From: Holothuria scabra
Lineage: Eukaryota > Echinodermata > Holothuroidea > Aspidochirotida > Holothuriidae
Reading direction: 5' to 3'
Assembly (NCBI GenBank): GCA_037179385.1
Contig: CM074179.1
Location: forward strand, 3,348,001-3,412,000
Length of the DNA stretch: 64,000 nt
Shown: positions 1 to 12,663 of the stretch, one piece after another
Layout of the letters: each line of letters starts with the position of its first letter
Position numbering within the stretch: the first letter of the stretch is position 1
Program-made: the position numbers and the translations under genes
The notes under the pieces: generated by a model
The model's input: only the letters and a program-made list of their open reading frames with translations
Told to the model about the DNA's origin: nothing
Databases searched by the model: none

Positions 1-526
1 ATTTTCTCCACTCTTTGATGGATCAGTTATAAACTTGGGAAGGTATTATTTTTCCTCACTTTGTAAAACACAGAACGACGTAAAATTGCTGCAAATTGCA
101 ACCAAAAATTCAACGAGCAGACGGAAGGATGTTCAGTCAGGTGCATTGCCAAATAGTTTGCAATATATCCTGCCCCTACTACCAAGTTCGGGAAATGGTT
201 ATGAAAATCGGGTTATTTATTTTTCAATACTCTAATGGTGCAGAGTGACCCTGGAAAATGCCAATAAAGTCCGTCGGAGGGGTCCGATTTTTCAAAATTC
301 GCTCCTCGCAAACCAACGGTAGAGCTCCGCTTAGATGGTCTTTCGGGCAGAATAATTACATTTTTTGGGCAAAAATCTTCTGCCACCCAAAATTGAAATA
401 CTCCGGTAAGTCAATGTCATTTTTGCATTTTTATGCCCATGTTTTACCTGAGAAGTTGGTAAATGTCGGCTTTATGATTTGCGTTGACTTGGAACATTAT
501 CTGCGGTACAAACTCTTCTAACCAAT
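1..526. other. no feature recognised
   Basis: AT-rich sequence. The short open frames here lack domain-like composition and I recognise no repeat. Confidence 0.4.
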
Positions 527-778
527 TAGTTAGTTAGTTAGATAGAGTTTAACAGCCCAGTTTCCAACTTTATTGGTTCAAGTCGAGTCGCCCACGGCCT
601 TTCTCCAGTAGAGGCTCACTGGCTTGTTTTCCGTACTCCATTGCTTATGCGGAGCATCACGCACAACGGCAGTTGGTTTCATTTTTTGAGCCTTTGGTAT
701 GACTCGACCTGGGAATAGAACCCGGGCCTTGCGGGTGAGAGGAGGATCCTCTTACAGTCAGACCAAGCACGCGGTCCG
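527..778 (-). repeat. tRNA-derived SINE, antisense copy (SINE-1)
   Basis: Read on the minus strand, the right end holds a tRNA-like head with a B-box-like GGGTTCTATTCCC (near 710-725), followed by a body and a (TTAG/CTAA)n tail at 527-542. Related sequence recurs at 12068-12260, 12310-12440 and 60439-60680, all in the same orientation, sharing the 'CCAGTTTCTAACC' and 'GCCCACGGCCT'-like blocks. Pol III promoter function is inferred from family knowledge and not shown. Confidence 0.7.
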
Positions 779-779
779 T

Positions 780-1430
780 AAACTATGCTCGTAGCCATCC
801 CATTCATATGAAGCATTATATTCAGTCAGTTATAACGATTTAAGACAATCTGTTCGAATATCGTTTATTGGTAATCAATCTGCTTACCTTGTTGGCCACT
901 TTCTCAAACAGGGGTATAATTCTAATGCCCTTACACTCATACGAAAAGTACTAATGCCATTAAGACCAAAAATTGTTGACAAACCTATAAAGGCAACCAA
1001 TAGACAAGATTCTCCTTGTCATAACGTATAAAAACAGATCAGGATCCTCCTTCAGAATATCAAACGGCATTGGAATGAGGACCTCAAGTCACTCGTCAAC
1101 TTTGCAATGGCAATAGCGAGACGACAACCCCAACATACGTAGTATGTATGTTGGAAGCAAATCTTCCATGGCAACCTAAATACCCCTTCATTGGCGCCCC
1201 CAGATTTCGATCAATGCGGGATGCTGGTACTTCTTCCAGACAATTTAAGTTGTGTCTCAATTCCCGAAAAAAGTATTTTTCAAAAACGGTGAATCGTCTA
1301 TCGGTGGAAAGGAAAAATATTATTGGGGTGGGAGCTAGTAGGAAGAGGACTATCTAAGTGAAGCTCCACCATCAGTCTGCGATGCCTCCTACAGATGACT
1401 TCCCGAGTGTAGTAAGCTGCATGAAACCAG
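780..1430. other. no feature recognised
   Basis: Unique-looking AT-rich DNA. A 69-codon open frame near 1148-1357 has no recognisable domain and I do not call it. Confidence 0.4.
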
Positions 1431-1432
1431 CC

Positions 1433-1695
1433 TTAAAGGGCAGGAGCAGTCATCCCAAATTGAACAAGTGTAGTAGACTGTCCAGTTTCATGATTGGCTG
1501 TTGGGAGTCATGTGCCAATGTTTTTTTGCTTCAAATGTGAAATTTACCAGAAATAACTGCTTGGTTTACCTTGAATATGCAATAGTAAAGTCATAAAATG
1601 TAATTAAAGATACTTTGAAGAATAATAAGATGAAAATTGAGCTATTTAGCTTTTTCTTCAAAATAAGTTTGGGGGGACTGCTCTTTACCTTTTAA
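1433..1695. mobile_element. TTAA-flanked MITE (piggyBac-like), copy 1
   Basis: A 263-bp non-coding unit starts TTAA-AGGGCAGGAGCAG and ends CTGCTCTTTACCTT-TTAA, so it has short imperfect terminal inverted repeats and a TTAA at each end. An inverted copy of the whole unit lies at 47430-47689, with shared internal blocks such as 'CCAATCATGAAAC' and 'CAAGGTAAACCAAGCAGT'. TTAA target duplication is the signature of the piggyBac superfamily. No transposase is encoded. Confidence 0.75.
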
Positions 1696-1699
1696 AATG

Positions 1700-4600
1700 T
1701 CTGAAATTTCTTAATTAATGGAAAATCTCAGTCATAGAAAATGGTTTTGCATATCAGATGACTTGAGATAACACAAAAATCACAATGAAGTAAACATCCT
1801 TTTTCATTTGTTCCGTAACAAATGCTCTCATATCCACCTTCTGGACTCTCAGTCTGTTTTTATCTGCCTTTTGATTTTGTTTTTGTTTTCTGACGAAGTA
1901 AATATCTGAAAAAGAGTGAAATTGTTTTCCCGCGACGCTGCAAATTTTCCCGAAAAAATCACTTTGAAATTTCTGGGGATGTAGCACCCCAACATCCCCC
2001 TGCACCCTTTACGGCAAGAGCAGATGCCGAGTGCATAGGTTTCCGTTAAAAGTAAACCTCTTCGTCCTGACTTATTCAGATGTGAAAAATCTAATATTAT
2101 GGCAATTAAGTTGCACGCAGTATTTCTACATCGGTCAACTTAACTGATAGGGTATCTGGCTGGAAATTTAATAACCACAGAAGTGACATCAATCTAAACA
2201 AAACAAGCTTTCCCGTTGCGAAACATTCCAATTCCCACGGCCAGAACCTTTCTATTCTTAAAACAAGGGTTTAAGGTCATATTCAGTTGTGATATGTTAG
2301 AGGGGTACTTATACTAGTTATTATTGAAAATTCAGCAAATTTGTATGCAAATCTGATGTGTATCTAACGATTTGAGCTAGTAATTTAAAGTTGTCCTAAA
2401 AGAAACAGTGCACTTTCAAGAAAACATGAGACATTGTATCCTCACATTAATGTACATATCTTCTCCCCAGCAATCACATATAACCGTAATATGATTGCAT
2501 AAGTGGTATGAGAACTTCACAAACTTTGTATCCCCTAGCCTTTGTCAAGGCGTGTCGGCCGACAATAATCTTTCTAATTTTATTTACACCGTAACGATAC
2601 ACCCTATTACGATACCACAGGCTCCGTACTTTTAACCCTCACGTGGGATCCGCGTGGCCTCTCATATCTCTCCGCCCTCAGACATGCCCGGCCTCAAAGC
2701 CTTTGGACGTAGTCTTAATAAATGTATCTTTGAATAGTCAAATATTCAAGAAGTGTTCACGCAAATTACGTTATTGTGACGTATAAACTATACTTGACCA
2801 AAGAAAGTTTGACTATCGTTATGACAATAGCAATCTCATGTGCTTCAATACTCGTAGAACCAGTCCTTTTTGCGTAGTACTACTGATACCACATATGTCG
2901 GTGGTTGCAGAACACAGCGGTAGACATTGGTAAAGGAAGCTCTTACCAAATCCATCCGGTTGGTTTAAAAATGTGTCATTCCCTTCTTATATCGACGCAA
3001 TGGCTTCAAGCTGCTGGTTCTTTAATGATGTCTTGTCTAAACCAAGTTGAGGTGCTGAATTTTGATCAATTAAAATCAAATCGTCCCTCTTGCTAGACGC
3101 CATGTTCCCATGAAATCGTAGCCATGGTGCAGTTATGCATTTTCATGAAATAAAAACAAGAGACTCTCTGATTGATTCCCTTTATTACTACCGATTTGGT
3201 AGTAGATTTTAAAATGTTTTAGTTAAGCAGATTTTTAATAAAATTAATTTTGTCCCAAGTCTTTCCGGTGTAGCGATTCCAGGGGGTGTAAAACAGAGGT
3301 GATAACAGCCAGTCTGTTTCCAGAGGGAGTGGGAAGGTTACAAAATTTCAGCTGAAAGACTCGACAGAGGCTTTGCATCCCCCAGAGGGAGGTCCTATTC
3401 CTGTTAACTTCAATCAACTCAACAATCAGAAACACGGAGGTAACCAAAACATTCCTTGTCATGTGAGGAAGTGATATAATCTCTGCGGCCCTCAAGATCA
3501 CTTTGGAATTAACATTTGGTAACTTTATTTACTGAAAACCTGAGAAATACATTTTCAATGATAATAAAAGTAGCATAATTGTGAGTTAGAGTCCAAAGTT
3601 ATTACAAATAGAGCGACGAATTTTGGCACGTGAAAGCAAAGTTCAATGTTCAAAGTATTTTGTCCAAGACGGCCTATTGTTGCTCTGTAAGCAAAAGAGT
3701 ATTTAAGTGACGACACTATGTTGGCGCTTTTCGTGATTTAAACGTAGTTATTCGAAACCTCAAACTACAATTTTGCAAGTAGTATATAAAAATTGTCTAT
3801 TGTCACACGTCTTTGAATGATGTCAAATTAAACAGGAAATACAGAGTAGATCATACTTCACATTATATAAAGAACGTGTTTTGATTATACATTAGGATCT
3901 CGTATAATGTTAACATATGTATTGTTGCGTTGTTTGGGCCAATCACATCGTGAAGGCTAGGGGGTAGTACGTTAAGAAAAGAGATTCAAGAAAGAAGACT
4001 CGAACAAAGCTTTAAAGTTGACTAATGTTTATTCTAAGTCAGAAAGAAATCCCTTTCTCTGATCGATCAAGAGCTGACAGGATAGACTTGATTAAACACT
4101 GTCACATGTTGAGTATGAATTGATTTTAATCTACATGATGAGTAACAAGCTTCTACTCTAAACGGTGAGAAACGGCCTTCTGTCTCAAAACTTAAGTTTC
4201 CTTCCTTTAAATGTAAAAACTGATTCCTATAAACTACTCCAAGGTTAAAGGAAAATTCGAAGAAAGTAAGAAGAGCTGGTAGAGTCCAGCAGGCTTGGCC
4301 CAGCGGCAAAGGCCGCGGAGCTGTGTGTGTTTCTTAAGTTGATCCTTTCTGTTTGGCTGTCTATTTCCAACTCTCTCCAGGAAGGGAGTTACCTAAAAGT
4401 ACTAAGGTGGTTTCCAGACAGAGTTGTCTGCAAACTATGGGATGGGGAATCCTGATTGGACTAAGACATGCACATGCCTAACAAATGACCAATGAGAAAA
4501 GTTTGCAAGAAGTAGGACGCTGACTGGCGACCTCTATTTCTGTATTTGGGGAAGACACTGGCTATGTCACTGGATGGACTTCATCGAAACTATAAGTGTC

Positions 4601-5713
4601 AAGAATCTGACAGGACATCGAATTTATTGTGTGGGAACGTCCACATAATGGGGCTGAGCTGTCAGAACCTGTCTGCTTGAATTCCCAAGGTAAACTCTCT
4701 GAAGTAGAATGTCAAGGAGGGTATTTAAGTGCATGGCGATTAGCCTTATTATTTGACATCCCCCTCGCAATTTCAAATTTTGAAAACATAGTTTGAAAAA
4801 TTTACCTGTTGAAATAAGCAATAAGTGAAAAAACGTCAATCATGTTTCATTTAAAATATCATTATGATAACATTTCATTTATCATGCAACAAAACAATAG
4901 TGCGCTGTGAGGCAAAAGAAAGGTGGGAGGGGTTTGGACTAGGTCAGAGACCTGTGGGGAGAAACCCAGTAGAAACGAGCAAAAAAAAATAATAACATAA
5001 CTTGATCATAGCATGCACAAGAAAATAATGAAAATTACTTAAATCATTGAATACATGGTATAAATACGAAGTAGGTTTATGCAGTACTTGACAATTTCAT
5101 GTGCTATCAGGTCATAACAGTTTAATACTGAATACGGACAACCTAGTAGGAATACACCCGGAATCGCAACATCTGGAAGGAACGGTCCAGAAGATTCCTC
5201 CTACGAATTATAAATTGAACCGAATACAGTTTACTGCAAAAATACTTTGAAAGCAATTCACGACCTTATTCCAGTTATGTCAACATTTTGGTTTCAAAAT
5301 TTTAAGTGTAATCTTCACTGTCAGGGAGTGTATACTCACTCCAACAATTTTACACAAAGTTCAACCAAAGACAATAAATCAGTATGCAACTCTCAATTCA
5401 CTTTGACACATTAAGGTCACAACGAAAGTTTGCTGACCTGTGGTGACAATTAACTTCGAATCGCCCTATAATATACTGGTTATAGAACGTAAGCGTCGGC
5501 ATAAAATACAAATCACTTGAATCAGAATACTTTGACCTTTACGGAAGGTTTGGCACTCGATCATTATTGAAGTGATGAAAAGCTCAAAATAACGAAATTA
5601 TAATGCAGGAAAGATGAAACAAATTCGTAAGTAATCCAACGTTTATATAAAATGAAATAGAGATATTAATCATGATATATACTTGAAAAATTTTAGATGT
5701 CACTCTCTGTTTA
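1700..5713. other. gene-poor stretch, mostly unrecognised
   Basis: No ORF with domain-like content. Two places share an inverted 'CCTAGCCTT'-type block (about 2535 and 3950), which could be old repeat ends. Since a Gypsy-type pol fragment on the minus strand ends at 5714, part of 3.9-5.7 kb could hold its degraded 3' end or LTR, but I could not identify LTR termini, a polypurine tract or a matching partner. Confidence 0.35.
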
Positions 5714-6645
5714 TTATGCAAATAACTGTCGTGCAAACCTATCAGGACTGCCTGTAATCGGGACACGTGAATCAAGCAAAATTTCTAAAATGTTACCCGT
5801 ATCGGAATAACGTGAGGGTTGCCACCAAAAGCGATGAGCGTGCATCGGCTTTTTATCCGAGTGCGAAGATGTAATACAAAGAAGAATTTGTAGGTGCCCC
5901 ATGTGGAAACGTGCTCGACAGACTGTCATCTTGCTATTAGAAGCTTGGGCAAGGTGCTTAAATTGAAGCGCTATTTGGCGTTCCTGCAAAGGTGTTGTCG
6001 AAGCTAGGTTACGATTTGACTTTGCAAGTTTAGAGCAAAGAGAGACATCAACGGCATTTACACGATAGAGTACAGCAACTTCGGAACATGTGACTGGAGG
6101 CAGATTATTGCCGGTTTCATCATGAAATTGAACATTATTCGAGACATCACCTGACATATGCACATTAATACTATCTTTATAAACATCCTGAAGTCTTTTT
6201 ACATCTGTAATAAGTTTGTTTTCTTTAGACGCCCTTACAAAACATGGCTTAAGTCTGTTGAAATTGAAGACGTCCTGTAAGACTTCGCCTTGCAATGTTT
6301 GTAAGAGATAATGTGTACGGTCCAAGATTTCGTGGATGACTAAGGGACCTACCCATTCTGCGACAATTTTACGTGAATTTGCGGTGAGTGAAGAACTTGT
6401 TGGTTTATAAAGATAAACCAATTGACCTACTGAGTAAATTGGACTCTTTTCCATTTTACTAGTGATTTTAACATTTTGTTTATCTTGCTGCCTTTTCTGA
6501 AGGTCGAGCATAGTTTGTGAAAGATGTTGAAACCGTTTATTGAGAAGAGACACGTACTCACTATAAGAATGTGATAGTCCTTCCATGGGATTAAAGGTTA
6601 AATGTGTAAGGTCCGGGGCTTACGACCATAAACCAGTTCGAAAGG
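5714..6645 (-). pseudogene. Gypsy-type pol fragment, integrase C-terminal region
   Basis: A 290-codon frame (6586 down to 5714) begins at MEGLSHSYSEYV and contains the region downstream of a retroviral-type integrase core: an SH3-like stretch with 'VYLYKPT', 'EWVGPLVI' and 'HYLLQTLQGE' followed by 'FNFNRLKPCFVR'. About 20 codons further upstream, in a different frame, is 'PFELVYGRKPR', the classic end of the integrase core, so a frameshift lies near 6600. The protease, reverse transcriptase, RNase H and catalytic integrase parts are absent. This is the 3' remnant of an LTR retrotransposon pol (Ty3/Gypsy most likely; BEL/Pao is the alternative). The tail after about residue 120 matches nothing I know. 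Confidence 0.75.
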
Positions 6646-6789
6646 GTTTTAAAAGAGTGAAAAGTCATTCATACATGAAAAAAACATTCGCCCCAGGTGG
6701 TTCCTCTTTGGGATCCTCTAGTTTGGGAAACCCATCAATACCCACCTCTAGCCCAATAGCCCAATTATAAGACTTGGATTATTTTTTCT

Positions 6790-7027
6790 TGCTGTTTTAT
6801 TTAAAAAAAAATAAGTTTATTGTCATGAACAGCAAAAACAAAATTCAGTTGACGGCCCTCCATTCCAAATGTAACACTCCAGGTGTTACAAAAAGGTCGC
6901 AGTGCTAAACAAATACACTTATCCTGTTGAAACGATAATCATTGAAGGGAAGTATTGCGTTTGTTTTGCAATAAAAAATTATCGTTCCTTGTAAAACTTA
7001 TATTTATCGAGAGGATGATAGATTATC

Positions 7028-7058
<31 letters not shown>

Positions 7059-8807
7059 AAGTAAGGCAGCCTTCTTTTTAAGAAATATTAAGTTTCCCAA
7101 AGATAGAAGGTAAGAGCAGGCAACATAGTGTCTGAGCTATTTTCGTCATACTCATTATTGGAGCATTTTAAGCACAATGTTTCCCTTTAAAGTTGTACGG
7201 AATGATATAGAAAGCCTTTTGGAACCCTAGCATAAATTAATATGCCAATACTATTTTAAATATTAATGCTCCGGTGGATTACAACACACATAAGTGTGCA
7301 ATTTTTATTAATCATTCGATGTTACATTTCCTAAAGATTTCCATTTTTAATGCACAGATCCTGACCCTTGGTCTTGCTGGAAGTATACTCTTACATCTTC
7401 GTGTTAATAAAAGAAGTAAAAAAATGAGCCCTGGACAGTGTACCACTACTTGGTTTTTGGAAGTAACTCCCTGATATGTTTATTTACTACTCAAGTAACC
7501 TTGAAAACTTGAATATTCGAAGCCCAAGTTCGTCACCGCGTTGTTTACCTGTCAACCAACCCTTAAAGGCCCAATTCTCTCACCCCAAACAGTACCAATT
7601 CTCCTAACATTTTTACATAGGCTCCTTCCACAATTGTCTGAAATTCACCCACATGCAGCAGTCCATAGACAATCTCAGTTTATTGCTTTAGGGTAAGTAT
7701 AGAAAAGCTCAATGTGTATAATCAAAAAATTCTCAGTACAGTTCATGCTGTGTTATATCATACTTATTATACCTTTCCCTGGTTGGGAAACTCCGCGAAC
7801 TGACTGCTTATGTTAAGATTCCGGTTTTCGTCAGTCATGTGACATTGATAGTACACGAGAGCCGTGTTGTTGGACTCTCCATACGTACTGTATTTATGCA
7901 GACATGGGAAACTGATTTCTTCGAGAGTCTCTTGTGAACAATTATCAAACTGTAATGACTTCAATTTGGGCGTATATTATTACAAAAGGTTTTATTAAGA
8001 TTTCTGTCTTAAATTAGAACGCCGGTAAAGCGAGAATAACTGTACCCAAACTAAAATAGCGGGACAATCGAAGGCTGGGCTAGCAAAGGTAACTTGGTAA
8101 GCACACTCAACAATTCCGCGAAATTGCGAAGCACGGAGCAGTCGCACTGTATAATGTTAGACTAGTTGGATTAAACCATTTTAACAAACGAGTGTAACAA
8201 TATGTGTTACGAGTGTATACAATATTTATCAGTTACTATGGTGGTACAAAATTTTAGGAAACCCAGCTAGCGTAATGAGGTAGGTCTACTTCACCCTTAC
8301 CGCACACTGACTGCGTTATGATATGCCTGTAGAGCCCACTGAATGTCCTCAGCGAAGGTCTCTAAACGCCAGGCCTCGGAACCAGTATTTTACGCTTAAA
8401 AGAGGAAATGAAACCCGAGAAAATAGGATTTCTTCATTTATTCAAAAAAATCTTAAAAACTTACTGACTTGGGGGCCTTTTGCAGTTACCTTTTAGTCCT
8501 TGGGTCAACTTTAATTTCACTTCCCAGCAGAAACAGTACATCACTCAATGGAGCCATATCTCTACCGATCGATCGTGTGCATCTTCAAAGTCACGTGATG
8601 ATTATTTTTGAAGAGCTCAAAATGTTTTTACGGACAGTTACGAACGCACATTACAAAAACTATGAACGTTCATACAGCTTTTACATCTGTGCATACGCAG
8701 TGTACGTAAGGAGCTTCTCAACCAGGGAAAGTTATAATAACTATCGTTATATAAATTTTGATACTTTGCATTGTTTGGATAAGCTGTCAATCATAGAGGT
8801 GAGCCAA
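6790..8807. other. no gene recognised; poly(A) tract at 7028-7056
   Basis: The only marked feature is a 29-nt A run at 7028-7056, which could be the tail of a retroposed copy on the plus strand, though no body is recognisable upstream. The open frame at 8469-8924 merges into the repeat array that starts at 8808 and looks spurious. Confidence 0.4.
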
Positions 8808-8879
8808 ATCCCAGGTAGCATACCCACATGGGTTTTACGTGGGACATCTGGGAATGGGCTAACCCATATGTTACACATG

Positions 8880-9475
8880 TGGGACCCATATGGGTTAACC
8901 CATATGGGAATCGAAATGGGCTAACCCATGTGGGCTACATATGGGGAACACCTGGGTCTACCAATATGGGTATGATATGGGCAGACCCATATGGGTAACA
9001 TGTGGTGGGCACCTGGGCTTACCCATATGGGAATTATATGGGCTAACCCATATGGGTAACATATGGAGAGCACCTGGGCTTACCCATATGGGAATTATAT
9101 GGGCCGGCCCATATGGGTTACATATTGAGAGGACATGGGCTTACCCATATGGGAATTATATGGGCCGACCCATAGGGGTCATAAATGGGAGACTCCTGGG
9201 GTTGCCCTTATGAGAAATGTATGGGCTAACCCATATGGGTTACATATAAGGAGCAACTGGGTTTACCCATATGGGTATTATATGGGCTTACCCATACAGG
9301 AAACATATGGGAGACTTGTTGGGTTGCCCATATGGGTATTTTATGGGCTAACCGGTATGGGTAACAGATGGGGGCACCTGAGTTTGGCCATATCGGTATT
9401 TCATGGGCTCATTCCACTGTGGGTTTTAAATGGGCTGCCCCATATGTAGGCTCAATATGGGAATTTCCTGGACTT
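8880..9475 (+). repeat. minisatellite, about 61-bp period, CCCATATGGG-rich
   Basis: At least seven units of about 61 bp run in tandem. A typical unit reads 'CACCTGGGCTTACCCATATG', then GAATTATATGGGCTAACCCA, then TATGGGTAACATATGGAGAG. I count about 11 exact CCATATGG cores. Because the period is close to a multiple of three plus one, all frames stay open, giving artefactual proteins rich in 'GLPIW' and 'THMG'. These are not genes. Confidence 0.9.
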
Positions 9476-11039
9476 TCCCTCATGTATGTACACGGGCCGG
9501 ACATATACGTACCTATCCATATGTATTACCACATAGGTACGTCCTATATAGGATGGGCCAATGCATACAATTCTGGGAAAGTTCAAGTCCTGATCGAAGT
9601 GCTTCCCCAAACCTTAGCTACTACTATTGTACTATATATGTTTACTTTACCGGAAAGCAGGAGAAAGAGCGCCATTCATTCAGCCATACGTACTGTACAT
9701 ATACATGGAGACAACAATATAGACTCTTTGTCTGTACTGTCACTCTGCATGTGGTATACAAATATATCCTTTCCCGCCAATTTCGATATGTACATTTGTA
9801 CGATCGAACGTGCGTACGGTGCTGTATATTAGTGCATAATGATATGAATGCAGCGCGCGCTATAGTACCGCCGCGTAATACGTACTGCAGACGTTCACAC
9901 TCGATCAGCAGGGCTACAGCAAGCGGGATCAGAGGATGCGTTATTATCAATGACGACTGATACAAGCGATCGAGTGGAACATCCGAGTGAATTAAAAAGA
10001 GTTATATTACTCTATAGGTTTAAGGTAAAAAAATCGTGGTTCATATAGGCCTAAAACAACTCGGTGGGGAAAGGCCGATAAGCATACGTCACCTTTCCGT
10101 CTTATAATATACGCCTAGCCTAGCGTTCGGCCAACGCTAACGTTAGGCCTAACGTTAGGCCTATACTATTAGTAGTATAACTAACGTAGGCACCTACTGT
10201 GTAACGCTAGGGCCGCCTGTGGGCTAACCCATACAGCAGCAGGACATTTTGTTTTGTTGTGTTTTTCGTGTTGGCTTCTTTCGACTTAACTGCATATACT
10301 CAGGCAGTCAGGAACTGTCTTTTTGCCGCTTTGGAGTTGTAATTAATGAAGACTTTAGCCCAGGCCTAGGCCCTAGGGTAGGTCTAGGCCTATATGTAGG
10401 CTATATATTTACGTTTATTATTTGTTATAAAAAATTTTACCATGATTTATTTAGCAGGAAAGGAGCCAAAATCGATGAAATCAGTAGTTATGGTTACTTT
10501 GCTGTAATGAACTTAACCTTACACGTATAATCTGCAACCCTTTCTGAGGCAACTTTGCAGAAACTGGCCTCAGGAGATTGGTTCCTTCTGCAGTGTATGA
10601 TGCTCTCTAGGGCCATTTCTCATGTACGGTTGTTATGTAACTTTTTTGTACTATTATGCCCACACTTCAAAGAATATATATTAGCTAATTTATGTTGGAT
10701 GGCTAGCATGTATATACTTAAATGCATGGTCATTTCTTTCATATCTGTCTTAATTCATATATATATTTTTTCACCAGTTCCTCTTCTCAGTAGAGATTAT
10801 CCATTTGGAAATGTTTAAGTAGGCGTATCATTGATCCCATTAATTTAGACCAAAACCTCTAATTAAATTGGGCCAGGAGGATTTAAAAAAAGTAAAATGG
10901 TTTTATCCATAAGGTATTCAAGTGTACAGTTTGTATCATATCGTGGACAACTTTTAGATTAATCATACACATCCTATCATATCATATATTGCCTATTTGG
11001 GATGACATATATGAAACCCACATACTTGTTTTACACATA

Positions 11040-11530
11040 GGCCCCAGATGAATCCCACATATGGGCCAGCCCATTGTGATGCTCGTAATTATACTGATGA
11101 CCCATATGGGCCACATGTGATTCCTTTATATAACCCATATGGGCTAGCCCATATAAAGCCCACACACTTATAACCCACATGGGCCCCTGTAAAAACCCAT
11201 ATGGGCTAGCCCATGAAAATCTGACCCACAGTGGCCCCATGTGAAGCCCATATATTGCCCATATCGGCTGGCCCATTAGAAGCCCACATACTGAAGTCCC
11301 ATGTTGGACCCATGTGATACCCACTTAGAGCCCATATGGGCAAGCCCGCATGATGCCCACACAAGTTGACCCATGTAGGGCCCACATGGGTCCCATATTA
11401 ATCCCATATGGGTATATGGGCTAACCCATATGGGTCCCATATGGTTCTTGGGTGCAAAAGTTAATGGGGCCCATATGGGACACCCCATATGGGACCCTTA
11501 TCTTATTTGATATGGGTGCCATATGGGCCC
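11040..11530 (-). repeat. inverted partner array of CCCATATGGG palindromes
   Basis: This array carries about ten exact CCATATGG cores with the same GGGCTAGCCCATA-type spacers, reading in the opposite direction to the 8880-9475 array. Its unit length is less regular. Overlapping open frames on the minus strand ('MGQPIWAIYGL' type) are by-products of the repeat. Confidence 0.85.
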
Positions 11531-11559
11531 CATGTGGGTATGCTACCTGGGATGAGAAT

Positions 11560-12060
11560 TTCGGTAAACACCTACCAAAATTGTAGCTTAGGTCACAGGA
11601 TTGGCCCCTTCCTGAGTCCGGTTGTGCCAAATGACACGAGCAGTATTAACAGTCCACCGGTTGGAAAAGTATGTGTTTCTTTTGGGGTGAAGAGGGATCA
11701 AAAGTCAGTTCTTTAAGCTACAGATTATAGGGCAACAAAAGTGGAATGTTGATGGGCGAAAAAGAAAAATATGTGGAGTTTGCTTACTAGGACGGGACCT
11801 TTCCCTAAAAGTATGTTGACATTTATAAATACACTTGTAGTTAAGAGAGGGCGGGTGACGTTTTCATGCACAGTTAGTTTATTAATATCTTTGGGCTTCT
11901 TCATTTTACCGTACATAATCTAATCGATGGCTTGGGAAATGTTCGCGGGCATTGCAACTGGGAATGGGTCAAAGGTGAAATTGTACCTAAACCTTCAAAG
12001 TAATTGTCAAATTATGCAACATATCGAATCTGCACTCTGTTATTACCAAGGTAACGTTAA
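11560..12060. other. no feature recognised
   Basis: Nothing codes here and no repeat is recognised. Confidence 0.4.
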
Positions 12061-12067
12061 GGTAGAT

Positions 12068-12260
12068 GGTGTTTTATGGCCCAGTTTTTAACCCAGCGGT
12101 TTTAGTCGTGCCGTCCACGACCTTTTTCCAGTTGCACTCACTTGCCTTGGCTTGTTTTCCCGACTCTGCGCATCACGCTTAATATCAGTAGGTTCCACTT
12201 TTACAGTTTTTCGGTATGACCCGGCCAGGTATGGCCAGTGTTCGGTTGGCCAAGGTAGTA
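12068..12260 (-). repeat. SINE-1 family copy
   Basis: Aligns with 527-778: 'GCCCAGTTTTTAACC', 'GTCCACGACCTTTTTCCAGT', 'GCGCATCACGC' and 'GGTATGACCCGGCCAGG' occur in the same order. The tRNA-like head at the right side is degraded. Confidence 0.65.
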
Positions 12261-12309
12261 AGTGCAGAAATGTTAACATACTTTCTTTGAGAGGACTGTG
12301 TTAGATACA

Positions 12310-12440
12310 GTTTGGTAGTTGGATGAGTTAGTTAGACGGAAGTTTTGTGACTCAGTTTCTAACCAAGTTGGACCTTACACGGCCATTTTACCATTTGTGG
12401 CTCATTGGTTTTCTTACCTACTCCATTCTTTAAAAATGTC
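12310..12440 (-). repeat. partial SINE-1 copy
   Basis: Contains 'GAGTTAGTTAGACGGA', 'ACTCAGTTTCTAACCAAG' and 'GGCTCATTGGTTTTCTTACC', matching the tail half of the family. It lies 50 bp from the previous copy in the same orientation, so the two could be one duplicated insertion. Confidence 0.55.
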
Positions 12441-12663
12441 TACACAATTTACTCCACTTTAAAAATTCCAGATCAAGCAAATTTTCACAGAGCTCAAATA
12501 AAGCCTTCATGTCTGGGCATCGCAGAACTTCTGACCAGGGATCCTCAACAGATTCCTATTGTGAAAAATACGTGAGGCATAAGTCATAACGGTCAACCAG
12601 AATGTGAGTGACGGTGACAGCATAGTCACACGGTGCAGGGTCTAGACAGCTATAAGTCTTCAA

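Larger units (their letters stand above)
8808..11553. mobile_element. 2.75-kb element with terminal inverted repeats and palindrome arrays
   Basis: The left end (8808-8832) begins ATCCCAGGTAGCATACC and the right end (11529-11553) is its exact reverse complement over 25 bp. Immediately inside each end is an array of the palindrome CCCATATGGG: 8880-9470 on the left and 11040-11530 on the right, in opposite orientations. The interior (about 9490-11030) has no transposase-like frame; it includes a small GTTAGGCCTAACGTTAGGCC cluster near 10140 and an isolated 'GGGCTAACCCATAC' near 10217. I find no clear target-site duplication. It behaves like a non-autonomous DNA transposon or a foldback element with long subterminal repeats; superfamily unknown. 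Confidence 0.7.

Noticed and set aside
3840..5580. LTR of the Gypsy-type element
   Set aside because: No TG...CA boundaries, polypurine tract or second copy could be found in the window.
8941..9960. Overlapping ORFs of 90-176 codons on the plus strand
   Set aside because: They are readings of the 61-bp satellite and adjacent sequence in several frames; composition follows the repeat unit.
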